Below the pieces are notes generated by a model. That model was not told the DNA's origin. It searched no databases and worked only from the letters and a program-made list of their open reading frames with translations. Both the position numbers and the translations under genes were made by a program. Of a stretch of 64,000 nucleotides of DNA, positions 17,417 to 27,002 are shown piece after piece (positions within the stretch are counted from its first letter, which is position 1; the number at the start of each line of letters is the position of its first letter). This DNA comes from JAIBJN01 sp963775395 (GTDB lineage Bacteria; Actinomycetota; Thermoleophilia; Gaiellales; Gaiellaceae). The stretch is taken from the NCBI GenBank assembly GCA_963775395.1, contig CAVZIX010000008.1, forward strand, positions 62,001 through 126,000. The letters are read 5' to 3'.

Positions 17417-18556
17417 ATGCGCAGGCTCTTGCTCGTCGCCGCCGTGCTCGGCGTTGCTCTTGCCGTGGCCGGAGGCGCTCAGGCCCGGGTGGTCCCGGGT
17501 CAGTACATCGTCGTCCTCAAGGCGGACACCCGCTCGGCCGTCGTGGCCAACGCACACGCGCGCTCGGCAGGCGCGCGCGTCCTGGCCGTCTACGGCGCCG
17601 CGCTCAAGGGGTACGCGGCCCGGCTGACGCCGGCCCAGTTGGCGACCGTCCGCGCCGACCCACGGGTTGCCTTCGTCGAGGCAGATCGCACCGTCTCGAT
17701 CGCCACGACCCAGACGAATGCGCCCTGGGGCCTCGACCGGATCGACCAGCGCGCGCGTCCGCTGAGCACGACGTTCACGTACTTCAACACCGGCGGAGGC
17801 GTCCGCGCCTACGTCATCGACACCGGGATCCGCTTCTCGCACTCCCAGTTCGGCGGTCGGGCGTCGACCGGCTTCGACGCGATCGACGGCGGTAGCGCCG
17901 ACGACTGCCACGGCCACGGCACGCACGTCGCCGGCACGGTCGGCGGCTCCACCTACGGCGTCGCCAAGGGGGTCACGCTCATCGGCGTCCGCGTCCTCAA
18001 CTGCAGCGGCAGCGGGACGACCTCGGGGGTCATCGCAGGCGTGAACTGGGTGACGGGCAACCACCAGGCCGGCCAGCCCGCCGTGGCGAACATGAGCCTC
18101 GGCGGCGGTGCCAGCTCGGCGCTCGACACCGCGGTGCGCAACTCCATCGCCGACGGCGTCAGCTACGCGGTCGCCGCGGGGAACGGCAACGCGCTGGGCA
18201 TCGCCCAGAACGCGTGCAACTCCTCCCCGGCCCGCGTCGGCGAGGCGATGACGATCAGCGCGACCGACTCGAGCGACCGGAAGGCATCGTGGGCCAACTA
18301 CGGGAGCTGCGTCGACTGGTTCGCTCCGGGCGTCTCGATCACCTCGGCGTGGTACACGAGCAACACCGCCACCCGGACGATCAGCGGCACCTCCATGGCG
18401 ACGCCGCACACCGCGGGCGTCGCAGCCCTCTACCTCCAGGGGAATCCGAGCGCGTCGCCGGCGAGCGTCCGCGCGGCCCTCTTCAACCTGACGACGAAGG
18501 GCGTCGTCACGTCGTCGTCGACGACGAACAACCACCTGCTGTTCACCAACTTCTAG
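17417..18556 (+). CDS. secreted subtilisin-like serine protease (S8)
   Basis: 379 residues. A signal peptide (1-23) and an I9-type prodomain (about 28-95, GQYIVVLKADT ... VAFVEADRT) precede the peptidase domain. The catalytic triad is visible as Asp135 (VIDTGI), His167 (CHGHGTHVAG) and Ser326 (GTSMATPHTAG), with the oxyanion Asn in AAGNGN. The arrangement is that of the proteinase K/aqualysin subgroup, including several cysteines in the catalytic domain. There is a strong AGGAGGG ribosome site. A stem-loop follows the stop. Confidence 0.95.
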   Translation: MRRLLLVAAVLGVALAVAGGAQARVVPGQYIVVLKADTRSAVVANAHARSAGARVLAVYGAALKGYAARLTPAQLATVRADPRVAFVEADRTVSIATTQTNAPWGLDRIDQRARPLSTTFTYFNTGGGVRAYVIDTGIRFSHSQFGGRASTGFDAIDGGSADDCHGHGTHVAGTVGGSTYGVAKGVTLIGVRVLNCSGSGTTSGVIAGVNWVTGNHQAGQPAVANMSLGGGASSALDTAVRNSIADGVSYAVAAGNGNALGIAQNACNSSPARVGEAMTISATDSSDRKASWANYGSCVDWFAPGVSITSAWYTSNTATRTISGTSMATPHTAGVAALYLQGNPSASPASVRAALFNLTTKGVVTSSSTTNNHLLFTNF

Positions 18557-18568
18557 ACGCCGGCACTT

Positions 18569-18598
18569 CCGGGGTCGGGGCCCGATCCCCGACCCCGG
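18569..18598 (+). terminator. 12-bp perfect hairpin after the S8 protease gene
   Basis: CCGGGGTCGGGG (18569-18580) and CCCCGACCCCGG (18587-18598) are perfect complements around a 6-nt loop, 13 nt after the protease stop codon. There is no U-tract, as is common for hairpin terminators in high-GC actinobacteria. Confidence 0.6.
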
Positions 18599-18820
18599 CT
18601 CCGGCTGCTGGGAGGTCGGCTATCATCGCTGGCGCGAGGAATGACGTCTCGCAGGCGATCAACGAGGCCGGCCGGGCAGGCAGCCCTGGCGTTGGTGGCA
18701 TCTGAGTCACCGCCGCCTCTCGGTGTGCGCGTCGACGAAGCACCATCGATCGCAACGTTCTCTGCGGCAGCACCGATTGGTCACGAGCCGTACGGTGGCC
18801 GTGACCGGGGAGGGAGACGC

Positions 18821-19279
18821 ATGAGAGCGCTCGCCGTCATGTCAGTGGTGGCGCTGACGACCGCCGCGGTCGCATCGGCCGCGACGATCATCGGCAACGA
18901 CAGCGCCAACGTCATCGTCGGCTCGGGGTCGGCGGATTACATCGAGGGGAGGGGCGGAAACGACCAGATCGACGCCCGCGCGGGCGCCGACGAGGTTCGC
19001 GCGGGAACAGGTGCCGACAGTGCCTACGGCGGCACCGGCAACGACGACGTCATCGGAGGCGACGGGAACGACCGGCTCTACGGGGGCTGCCCGAACGGGA
19101 CGTGCAACGCGGGGTCGAACCTCATCTTCGGCGGGAACGGCAACGACGTCATCGGCGCCGACAACGGCAAGGTCGACGACGTCAACTGTGCCGGGGGCAG
19201 CGGTGATGTCGCCTACGTCGACCTCAAGGATCACTGGACAGGCTGCGAGATCCGTCACATCGACGGCAACTTGCCCTAA
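18821..19279 (+). CDS. secreted RTX-like calcium-binding repeat protein
   Basis: 152 residues. A signal peptide (MRALAVMSVVALTTAAVASA) is followed by tandem nonapeptide repeats of the GGxGxDxux type, such as RGGNDQIDA, GTGADSAYGGTGNDDVIGG and GDGNDRLYGG. These form a Ca2+-binding parallel beta-roll outside the cell. A two-cysteine insertion (GGCPNGTCNAG) and C-terminal CAGGSGD/TGCEIRH suggest disulfides. No enzymatic domain. The ATG at 18821 has a GGGGAGGGAG ribosome site. Confidence 0.82.
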   Translation: MRALAVMSVVALTTAAVASAATIIGNDSANVIVGSGSADYIEGRGGNDQIDARAGADEVRAGTGADSAYGGTGNDDVIGGDGNDRLYGGCPNGTCNAGSNLIFGGNGNDVIGADNGKVDDVNCAGGSGDVAYVDLKDHWTGCEIRHIDGNLP

Positions 19280-19285
19280 ACCGGC

Positions 19286-20680
19286 TCAGCGCTTGACGCG
19301 GAAGAAACCCTGCGGGGCGAGCGCAGCTACCCGCCGTGTGAGCGGATCGACCGAGCGCCCATCGTCCTCCCGGTGCTCCTTCCGCTTGACGGCGCCGCGG
19401 ACGACGAACCCACCGAGGTAGCGCACCGGCTCGGGCGGAAACTTCCCGGCAACGCCCCGGTTCAGGCCACACCCCGACCACTCGTCGTCGCGCCCGAGCG
19501 CGCTCGAGGCGAGGATCTTGCCGGCCGTCAGGCTGGGCGCGACCCCGTTCCCCGAGTAGCCGACGCCGTAGACGATGGGGACCGCGCCGGGTAGGCGGCC
19601 GAAGATGGGCGCGCCGTCTGCGGTGCGGTCGATGGGGCCTCCCCAGGCGTGCGTGATCTCCACGCCCTTCGCGAAGGGGACGAGGCGTACGAGGTCGCGG
19701 CTGAGCACCTTCGCCGCGCGGTCGCTTCGGGCGAAGAAGTCGTCCTCCACCCGTCCGTCGAAGGCGTGCCGGTGACCGCCCTGGCCGAACGCGATCCGAC
19801 CGTCGTTCGTCGTGCGGTAGTAGTGCACCATCAGGCGGCAGTTCGAGATCGCCTCGCCGCCGGTCCAGCCTGCCTCCTGGAGCCGCTCGGGCATCGGCGC
19901 GGTCGCGACCATGTCGCTCGAAACCGCGACCACGGCCCGCTTGAGCTCGGGAACCGACGCGAGCCAGGCGCCGGTTGCGAGCACGATCGCGCCCGCTTCG
20001 ACCGAGCCCGACGGCGTCCGTACGATGCCCCGCTCGCGATCGAGGTCGACCATCGGCGTCCCTTCGAAGATGCGAATCCCGCGCGCGAGGGCGACGCGCC
20101 GGAGCCCGCGAGCCAGCAGCGCAGGCTGCACGGTCGCGGCTCCCGCCTCGAAGACGGCGCCGAGATGGACGGGCGAGCCCGTGCGCCGCTGGACCTCCTC
20201 CGCGGAGAGGAGCTCGAACGGCTCCTCGCCCGCTCGGGCCGCCGCGGCGACCGCACCCTCCCACGAGCCGACCTGTGCCGGGGACGTGGCCGTCCAGAGC
20301 CAGCCGCCGCGCCGGAAGTGCGCGTCGATGCCCTCCCGCTCGCAGAACGCGCCCAGCTCGTCGACGGCCTGCGCGGAGATTCGCACGAGCCGAAAGGCCT
20401 CCTCTTCGCCGGCGCGCTTGATCAGCGTCTCGATCTTGGGCCACCACGAGAGCGCAAAGCCGCCGTTGCGGCCCGAAGGCCCGCCGCCGCAGATGTCCGC
20501 CTCGAGGAGGACGATCGTCGCCTCCGGCTCGAGCTCGTTGACCCTGAGCGCGGTCCAGAGACCCGTGTACCCGCCGCCGACGATGCAGATGTCGGCGCGC
20601 ACCGGCTCGAGGAGCTCCGAAGGCTCGGTGCCGTCCTCGGACGCGAGCGCCTCGCGGAGCCAGAGTGAGCGGGCGGTCAC
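19286..20680 (-). CDS. FAD-dependent amine/amino-acid oxidoreductase (DAO family)
   Basis: 464 residues. The Rossmann dinucleotide motif ICIVGGGYTGLWTALRVNE starts near residue 31, and the C-terminal FAD motif VYGVGYSGNGVAPSLTAGK is intact. The layout matches glycine/D-amino-acid oxidase-like and gamma-glutamylputrescine oxidase-like flavoproteins (PF01266). The substrate amine is unknown. GTG start placed 6 nt after a TAACCT box, so probably leaderless. It is convergent with the RTX gene, stops 6 nt apart. Confidence 0.82.
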   Translation of the reverse strand: MTARSLWLREALASEDGTEPSELLEPVRADICIVGGGYTGLWTALRVNELEPEATIVLLEADICGGGPSGRNGGFALSWWPKIETLIKRAGEEEAFRLVRISAQAVDELGAFCEREGIDAHFRRGGWLWTATSPAQVGSWEGAVAAAARAGEEPFELLSAEEVQRRTGSPVHLGAVFEAGAATVQPALLARGLRRVALARGIRIFEGTPMVDLDRERGIVRTPSGSVEAGAIVLATGAWLASVPELKRAVVAVSSDMVATAPMPERLQEAGWTGGEAISNCRLMVHYYRTTNDGRIAFGQGGHRHAFDGRVEDDFFARSDRAAKVLSRDLVRLVPFAKGVEITHAWGGPIDRTADGAPIFGRLPGAVPIVYGVGYSGNGVAPSLTAGKILASSALGRDDEWSGCGLNRGVAGKFPPEPVRYLGGFVVRGAVKRKEHREDDGRSVDPLTRRVAALAPQGFFRVKR

Positions 20681-20686
20681 CCGCGC

Positions 20687-20692
20687 AGGTTA
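20687..20692 (-). promoter_or_regulatory. -10 box TAACCT of the amine oxidoreductase (leaderless)
   Basis: Minus-strand TAACCT, six nucleotides, then GTG at 20680. No Shine-Dalgarno is visible. Confidence 0.6.
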
Positions 20693-20754
20693 GGAGGGTT
20701 CGTCGGGACATGCGTCGGTGGGCCGGCGCCACCTCCCCGTCCCGTCGACCCCTC

Positions 20755-22554
20755 CTACAACACGGTCTCGGCGGAACGGTCGGGGGAACCGACGCTCTCC
20801 GCGGACGGGCCGGCGATCGGAAGCCGCACCCGGAACGTCGTGCCATGGCCCTCGTCGCTCGTCAGTTCGATGACGCCGTCATGCGCCTGGACGATGGCGT
20901 GCACGATCGTGAGCCCGAGGCCGGTGCCCTCGATGGCGCGATCCTGGGCGGTCGTCGCCCGGAAGAAGCGGTCGAAGAGGCGGCGCTGCTCGGCGACCGG
21001 GATCCCGATGCCGTTGTCCGAGACGGCGAGGACGAGATCGTCGCCCCGCACGCCCAGGGCCACGACGACGCGGCCGCCGTCCTCGGTGAACTTGACGCCA
21101 TTCGAGACGAGGTTGTCGAGCAGCTGTCCGAGACGGGCAGGGTCACCCGTCATGTTCGGCACAGGGTGGGCGTCGAGCCGCAGATCGATGTCGCGCGCGT
21201 CTGCGGCCGGCCGGAGGGCCTCGACCGAATGGGTCGCGAGATCGGCGAGATCGACGACCTCGGGCTCGAGTGTGAGCTTCCCGGATTCGATCTGCGCAAC
21301 GAGGAGCAGATCGCTCACGAGCCTCAGGAGCCTGCCGGCATTGCGGTCGACGACCTCGAGGAAGCGCCGGTGCTCGGGCAAGAGGGCGGAGTCGTCGAGG
21401 ACGAGCTCCAGGTAGCCGGTGATCGACGTCAACGGCGTGCGGAGCTCGTGGGAGACAAGCGCGACGAACTCGTCCTTCAGGCGGTCGAGCTCGCGCAGCC
21501 GGTCGTTTTGCTCCAGGAGCAGCCGCTGGGCGGCTTCGGCCTCGGCGAGCGCCGTCCGCTCGCTCTCGTGCAGGCGGCCTCGCTCCTCCCCCGCCTTCTC
21601 GAGCTCGCGGACGAGGCCGTAGAGCCGCAGGAGGACGAGCAGCGGCAGGATCGCCGAGCAGATGAGGATGACGACGATGCCGTCGTTGTCACCGGAGAGC
21701 GCCTCGACGGTCAGCACGGTCGGCCCCGTCACAGCCGCGAGCGCGAGCGCGCCAAGACGCCAGACGGTCAGCCGCTCCGCCCGCTTGGCGGGCGCGGCGA
21801 CCGCGGCCATGGACGGGTGAAGCGCTGCGGCTCCGACCGACACGTAGCAGAGCAGCCACACGCAGTCGATCCACGTCCCCGTGGTCTTGCCGGCGGCCTC
21901 GAGACCCAGGAACGTGACGTCCGCGGCGATGTTGAACGTCATCCCGAGGGCCAGGAGCAAGATCGCGGGCGAGCGGCGGCCGGGCGCGAAGAGAAGGCGT
22001 ACGAGCAGGGTCAGCAGGAGCACGTCCATGAGGGGGTACGCGGCCGAGAGCACCCGGTCCAGCACCGGGAGGGTTTCGTCGGCGGCGTACGGAAGCATCA
22101 GGAACGTCCAGCAGACGGCGAACGCGCCGATCGTCACGATGGCCGCGTCGAGGAAGCCGGCGCGCTGCTGCCAGCGGGGGGCTCCACGGTCGCGGGCGAG
22201 GAGCAGGAGCCCCGTGGCGAGGAGCGGGTAGCCCACCAGGTAGAAGAGATCGGCGACGGACGGGAACGGGTCCTGCCCGAGTCCGTACGAATAGATGTGC
22301 CACGTGATCTCGCCGGCGACGAAGGAGGCGAAGCCGGCTGCGAGGAAGAGCCACGGCAGGGGCCGCGCCGGCCGATGGATCCAGATGCCGACGAGGATGG
22401 CGACGACCGACGAGCCGGCGATCACGTCGTACAGGACGGCGCTCGTCAGGTTGTACGGCAGCGTCAGATAGACGCCGATCGCAAGGAGGCCCGGCACGGC
22501 ATAGAGCAGCGGCAGGCGGGCAGTCCCCGGCACAGACGTCCAGACGGTCCTCAT
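20755..22554 (-). CDS. membrane-bound sensor histidine kinase
   Basis: 599 residues from the ATG at 22554 (a TTG at 22593 is an alternative). The first 310 residues hold about eight or nine hydrophobic segments with no extracellular sensor domain, then a short coiled coil, the HisKA H-box FVALVSHELRTPLTSI, the N-box DNLVSNGVKFT, G1 DNGIGIP, F-box LFDRFF and G2 GTGLGLTIV. It autophosphorylates on the H-box His. No response regulator gene is adjacent, so it is an orphan kinase. The membrane module may itself sense the signal. Confidence 0.88.
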   Translation of the reverse strand: MRTVWTSVPGTARLPLLYAVPGLLAIGVYLTLPYNLTSAVLYDVIAGSSVVAILVGIWIHRPARPLPWLFLAAGFASFVAGEITWHIYSYGLGQDPFPSVADLFYLVGYPLLATGLLLLARDRGAPRWQQRAGFLDAAIVTIGAFAVCWTFLMLPYAADETLPVLDRVLSAAYPLMDVLLLTLLVRLLFAPGRRSPAILLLALGMTFNIAADVTFLGLEAAGKTTGTWIDCVWLLCYVSVGAAALHPSMAAVAAPAKRAERLTVWRLGALALAAVTGPTVLTVEALSGDNDGIVVILICSAILPLLVLLRLYGLVRELEKAGEERGRLHESERTALAEAEAAQRLLLEQNDRLRELDRLKDEFVALVSHELRTPLTSITGYLELVLDDSALLPEHRRFLEVVDRNAGRLLRLVSDLLLVAQIESGKLTLEPEVVDLADLATHSVEALRPAADARDIDLRLDAHPVPNMTGDPARLGQLLDNLVSNGVKFTEDGGRVVVALGVRGDDLVLAVSDNGIGIPVAEQRRLFDRFFRATTAQDRAIEGTGLGLTIVHAIVQAHDGVIELTSDEGHGTTFRVRLPIAGPSAESVGSPDRSAETVL

Positions 22555-22605
22555 CCAGTCATTCCATCGGCCTGACGGTCGGATTCTTGACAACTGTAGT
22601 CCTGC

Positions 22606-25600
22606 TCAGCGGCCCCCAAAATGATGTGCGGCGGGCATAGCGCCGCGCACCTCGGCGTCGTTGGCTGCCCGGCGGGCCAGCGGGGCGAGCGAGACGAGCT
22701 CCGAGACGAGCACGTTCCGGTTGCGCTCGACGCGCTCGAAGCGCCCGCGCGCGAGCAGCAGCGGCTCCCCGCGGACGAGCGCCCGGTACCGGTCGTACAC
22801 CGGCGGCGGGACGATCAGGTTCATCTGCCCGTGCTCGTCCTCGATCAGCATGAAGACGACGCCGCTCGCGGTGGCCGGGCGCTGGCGCGCGACGGCGAGG
22901 CCGGCCACGGCCACCCGGGCGCCGTGCGGCGCCTCCTCCAGGTCGGCGCTCGAGAGGACCTCGCCGGGTAGGTGCGGCCGCAGGAGCTCGAGCGGGTGGA
23001 GGCCGACCGAGAGGCTCGTGAGGCGGTAGTCGGCGAGCATCCGCTCCCAGGGCGTCTGCTCCGCCAGGTCGGGGATCTCGCTCGTCGGCTCGAGCGGGAG
23101 CGCCAGCTGCCTGCTCTCTCCTCCGTCGCCGGCGCTGACCGACCGCGACGCGAGCCCGAGGCGCCACAGGAGCTGGCGGCGCGGCCAGCCGAACGAGTCG
23201 CAGCTCCCGCTGGCGACGAGCGCCTCGAGCCCGGGCCGGTCGAGCGGAGCCCGCAGCGCGAGGTCGGACACGCTCGCGAACGGCCCTCTCGCCGTGCGCT
23301 CCTCGACGAGCGCGGTCGCCGGCTCCTGGCCGAGCCCTTTCACGTAGCCGATCCCCACGCGCACGGCGCCGCCCGCGAGCCGGCACTTGGCCTCGCTCGC
23401 TGTTCACGTCGGGCGGCAGCACGTCGACGCCGCGCCGCTGCGCGTCGCGGACGAGGCTCGCCGGCGGGTAGAAGCCCATCGGCTGCGCGTTGAGGAGCGC
23501 GCAGAGGAACTCGCCGGGATAGTGGTGGCGGAGCCAGGCCGACTGGTAGGCGAGCAAGGCGAAGGCGGCCGCGTGCGACTTCGGGAAGCCGAACGAGGCG
23601 AAGCCGTTGATCTTCGTGAAGACCAGCTCCGCGGTCTCGAGGTCGGCACCGTTCGCGAGCGCGCCGTCCACGAAGCGCCGGTGGTAGGTCTCGATCGCGT
23701 CCTGGCTCCGCTTGCGGCTCATCGCCCGCCGGAGCCCTTCGGCCTCCCCCACCGAGAAGCCGGCGAGCGCCATGGACACGTCCAGCACCTGCTCCTGGAA
23801 GATGATCGCGCCGAGCGTCTCCTTGAGCGGCCCGGCGAGCGAGGGATGGTCGTAGGGAGGCTCGTAGGTGGGGTCCTCCCGCATGCGCTGCCGCCGCTCG
23901 ATGTACGGGTGCACCGCCTTGCCCTGGATCGGCCCGGGGCGGACGAGCGCGACCTGGATCGTGAGGTCGTCGAGGTTCTCGGGCCGCGTGCGCAGGAGGC
24001 TCTGCATCTGCGCGCGGCTCTCGATCTGGAAGAGGCCCACCGTGTCCGCGTCCTGGATCTCCCGGTAGACGTCCGGGTCGTCGAGCGGGATGCGGGAGAG
24101 GTCGATCGGGCGGTTGCGGAGCAGCGCGATCTGCTCGACGCACTCCTCGACGGCCGAGAGCATTCCCAGCCCGAGCAGGTCGATCTTGAGGAAGCCGGCG
24201 TCCGCGCAGGAGTCCTTGTCCCACTGGCAGTTCTGGCGTCCCTCCATCGCCGCCGGCTCGACCGGGACGAGCTCGACGAGCGGGCGCGAGGAGATGACCA
24301 TGCCTCCGGGGTGCTGCGAGAGGTGGCGCGGCAGCCCGGCGATCTCCCCGCAGAGCTCGCGGAAGGCCCGCCAGCGCGGCGAGGTGAGACGCGCCTCGGC
24401 TCCGGGCACGTGCTCCATCTCCTCCCCCACCTTGCGCGCGTTCCAGCCGTCCGTCACGCGTGCGAGCCGCTCGAGCTCGGCCTGCGGGAGCCCGAGGGCC
24501 TTGCCCACGTCGCGAATGGCGCCGCGGGCGCGGTACGTGGCGAAGCTGGCGACGAGCGCCGAGTGCCGGCGCCCGTAGCGTTCGGTGACGGCGACGATGA
24601 GCTTCTCGCGGATGTCCCGGGGGAAGTCGAGGTCGATGTCGGGGACGGAGGACAGCTCCCGGTTCAGGAAGCGGCCGAGCGCGAGGCCGGCGTCCACGGG
24701 GTCGACGTGGGAGAGCCCCGTCAGGTAGCAGACGATCGACCCGACCGAGCTGCCCCGGCCGCGCCCGGGCGGGAGCAGGTGGCGCGGAGAGCCCGGGCCC
24801 CTGACCTGGGCGGCCACGTCGCGGGCCAGCTCCAGCACCTCCCAGTGGAGGAGGAAGAAGCCGGAGAGCCCCAGCTCGGCGATGAGGGCGAGCTCCTCGC
24901 GCAGACGCTGGTCGGCCCTGTCCCGCAGCGGGCGCGGCGAGTGGCGGTAGCGCTCGTCGAAGGCGCGCCGGCAGACCTCCGCGAGCTGCACGTCGGCGGG
25001 CGTCGGCCCGTCCGAGAAGTCCGGGTAGCGGTAGCCGAGCTCGTGCGTGAGGTCGAAGGTCAGCCGCTCGGCGAGCTCGGCGGCGGCCTTCACCGCGCCG
25101 GGGTCGTCCGCGAAGCGGGCGGCGACCTCATCCTGCGAGAGCAGGACGGTGTCCTCGTTCCCGCGCCGCTCCTGCTCGCAGCCTTCGAGCGAGGTGCGGT
25201 TCTTGACGGCGACCAGGACGTCCTGGAGGCGCGCGCGGCGCGGGTGGTGAGCGTGCACGTCCCCGGTGGCCACCGTGCGCACGCCGAGGGTCTCGGCCAG
25301 CGAGCGGAGCGCGGCGTTCCGGCGGGCGTCGCCGCGCTCGAAGGGACGCTGGAGCTCGATGTAGAAGCGGTCGCGGCCGAGCGCACGGGCGAGGCGCGCG
25401 GCCGCGTTCGGGTCGCGAACGGCCAGGCCGTGCCGGGCGCAGCCCGAGAGGCAGACGAGCCCCTCCCCCTGCTCCTCCAGCAGCGACGGGTCGAGGCGCG
25501 GGTTGAGCCGCTCGTGCGCGTGTGCGGCGGTCAGGAGGCGGCAGAGGTTCGCGTACCCCTCGGGCGCCTCCACGAGGAGCGTCACGTGGGAGCCGTCGGC

Positions 25601-25816
25601 CAGCGTCACCTCCGCCCCGGTGATCGACCGGAGACCGAGAGCCTTCGCCGCGTAGGCGAACTCGAGCGAGCCGTAGACGCCGTCGTGGTCGGTGAGCGCG
25701 AGCGCCTCGTAGCCGAGCTCGACGGCCCGCGCGGCCAGCTCCTCGGGCAGCGAGGCGCCGTCGAGGAACGAGTAGGCCGAATGGCAGTGGAGCTCGACGT
25801 ATTTCGTCACGCCCAT
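22606..25816 (-). CDS. dnaE2: error-prone DNA polymerase III alpha subunit DnaE2 (reading frame interrupted)
   Basis: The two frames together encode about 1069 residues, normal for DnaE2. The N-terminal PHP domain begins VELHCHSAYSFLDG; the palm catalytic acids are in SVPDIDLDFPRD; QHPGGMVIS, FQIESRAQMQ and SRKRSQDAIETYHRRF are typical. The C-terminal half has the helix-hairpin-helix and OB domain (VAVAGLAVARQRP). The frame breaks near 23391-23400, after LPPDVNSE at about residue 808: removing one base restores continuity (ERAKCRLAGG). DnaE2 carries out translesion synthesis with ImuB. No LexA box was seen upstream. Confidence 0.85.
23391..23400 (-). other. apparent single-base insertion breaking dnaE2
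   Basis: On the minus strand AACAGCGAGCGAGGCCAAG reads NSERGQ in the upstream frame, whereas the downstream frame reads AKCRLAGG. Removing one base near CGAGG gives NSERAKC, which matches the DVN-x5-C spacing of other DnaE2 proteins. It is either a true mutation or a sequencing error in a CGAG tandem. Confidence 0.75.
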
Positions 25817-25864
25817 GCCACACTTCCGGCACGGTCCACGCGCCACAGGTGCGGATCTCGGCGG

Positions 25865-25899
25865 TACGCTCGAAAGCGGGTGGTGGGACGGGGTGCCCC
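25865..25899. repeat. 35-nt intergenic motif, copy 1
   Basis: It lies between dnaE2 (start 25816) and the divergent bicupin (start 25921). It shares tacgctc, then agcgggtggtgg and acggggtg, then cccc, with a second copy at 51087-51121. The 21-nt G-rich core differs at one base between copies. Confidence 0.6.
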
Positions 25900-25920
25900 T
25901 AGAGTTAAGCGCGGGTAGCG

Positions 25921-26781
25921 ATGGCAGAGACCGAGGCAATCGTCAGCGGGCCCGGTGAGGGCGAGCGGCTCGAGAGCGAGGACCGCGTCTACCTCGTCAA
26001 GGTCGCACGGCCCGAGCTCAGCCTCATCGAGTACGACACCGGGCCGACCTACTCGGGCGCCTCCCCCCACTTCCACGAGCGCCACACGGATGCGTTCTTT
26101 CTTCTCGAGGGCGAGCTCGAGTTCACGCTCGGCCGCGAGAGGCACCTCGGCCGCGCCGGGACGGCGGTGGTCGTGCCGCCCGGGAACGTCCACGCCTTCA
26201 CGAGCCACGGCAGCGGACGAGCCCGCTTCCTCAACATCCATGCTCCCGACTCCGGCTTTACCGACTTCCTTCGCGCGCGCACGCGCGGCGAGGACGCCTC
26301 GTTCGACAGCGTCGACGTCGACGGGCCGCAGGAGCCCGGCGAGGGCACCGTCCTCGGGCAGGGCGAGGGCACGACCTACGTGGTCGGGACCGCGACCTCC
26401 GTCTTCAAGGCGACGAGGGAGTCGACCGCCGGCGCCTTCTCCCTCGCCGAGGTCACGATCCAGGCCGGGACGAGCGGCCCTCCCCCGCACTCCCATCGGA
26501 AGCTGCTCGACTCGTTCTACGTCCTCGAGGGGACGCTCACCGTCCAGGTCGGGGACGAAGAGGTCGAGGCGGGCCCCGGGACGTACGCGTGCGCACCGCC
26601 CGGCATCGTGCACACGTTCGCGAACCGGAGCCCTTCCGTCGTGCGGTTCCTGAACCTGAACACGCCGGGAGGCTGGGAGGACTACATCCGCGATCTCGCA
26701 GCGGCCACGCCCGCGGACGGGCCTCCCGACCCGCAGCTCATGGGCGAGGTCCTCGCTCGCCACGACGTGGTCTTCTCCTAG
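25921..26781 (+). CDS. two-domain cupin protein
   Basis: 286 residues composed of two cupin barrels (about 20-120 and 150-250). Domain 1 has SPHFHERHTDAFFLLEGEL and VVPPGNVHAF; domain 2 has PPPHSHRKLLDSFYVLEGTL and CAPPGIVHTF. Both carry the His/Glu metal-ligand patterns, so both may bind metal. No specific reaction is implied. It is transcribed divergently from dnaE2 and its stop overlaps the convergent DUF6504 gene. Confidence 0.78.
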   Translation: MAETEAIVSGPGEGERLESEDRVYLVKVARPELSLIEYDTGPTYSGASPHFHERHTDAFFLLEGELEFTLGRERHLGRAGTAVVVPPGNVHAFTSHGSGRARFLNIHAPDSGFTDFLRARTRGEDASFDSVDVDGPQEPGEGTVLGQGEGTTYVVGTATSVFKATRESTAGAFSLAEVTIQAGTSGPPPHSHRKLLDSFYVLEGTLTVQVGDEEVEAGPGTYACAPPGIVHTFANRSPSVVRFLNLNTPGGWEDYIRDLAAATPADGPPDPQLMGEVLARHDVVFS

Positions 26782-27002
26782 GACGCCTGCCGGAACCACG
26801 TGCCGCTCGCCTCGTCCCGGAAGACGACGACGTTCCGCCCGGTCTCGAGCACCACCTCGTAGTAGTTCCGCCGCACCGGTTCCTCCGTCCACCAGCGGTC
26901 GGCCACATGCCACTCGTCCCGGTGCGCGATCACGGGCACCCTGTCGACGGCCGCCGGCACGCGCCCCTCGCAGACGACGTGCACGGGTCGCGGCTCGTTC
27001 AA
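26778..27002 (-). CDS. DUF6504-like protein coupled to imuB
   Basis: 74 residues starting at a TTG that overlaps the imuB stop (TTGA). The sequence, with RPVHVVCEG, WHVADRWWTEEPVRRNYYEVVLETGRNVVVFRDEASGTWF, resembles the DUF6504 proteins often encoded beside actinobacterial imuB/dnaE2. It may be an accessory of the mutasome, but its role is unknown. The stop overlaps that of the convergent bicupin gene by 4 nt. Confidence 0.7.
   Translation of the reverse strand: MNEPRPVHVVCEGRVPAAVDRVPVIAHRDEWHVADRWWTEEPVRRNYYEVVLETGRNVVVFRDEASGTWFRQAS

Noticed and set aside
23387..25918. 843-residue plus-strand frame opposite dnaE2
   Set aside because: Composition mirrors dnaE2 codons; dnaE2 motifs on the other strand are unequivocal.
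25817..25920. LexA box upstream of dnaE2
   Set aside because: Only a poor match (TCGAAA...GTGG) exists; GAAC-N4-GTTC is absent.
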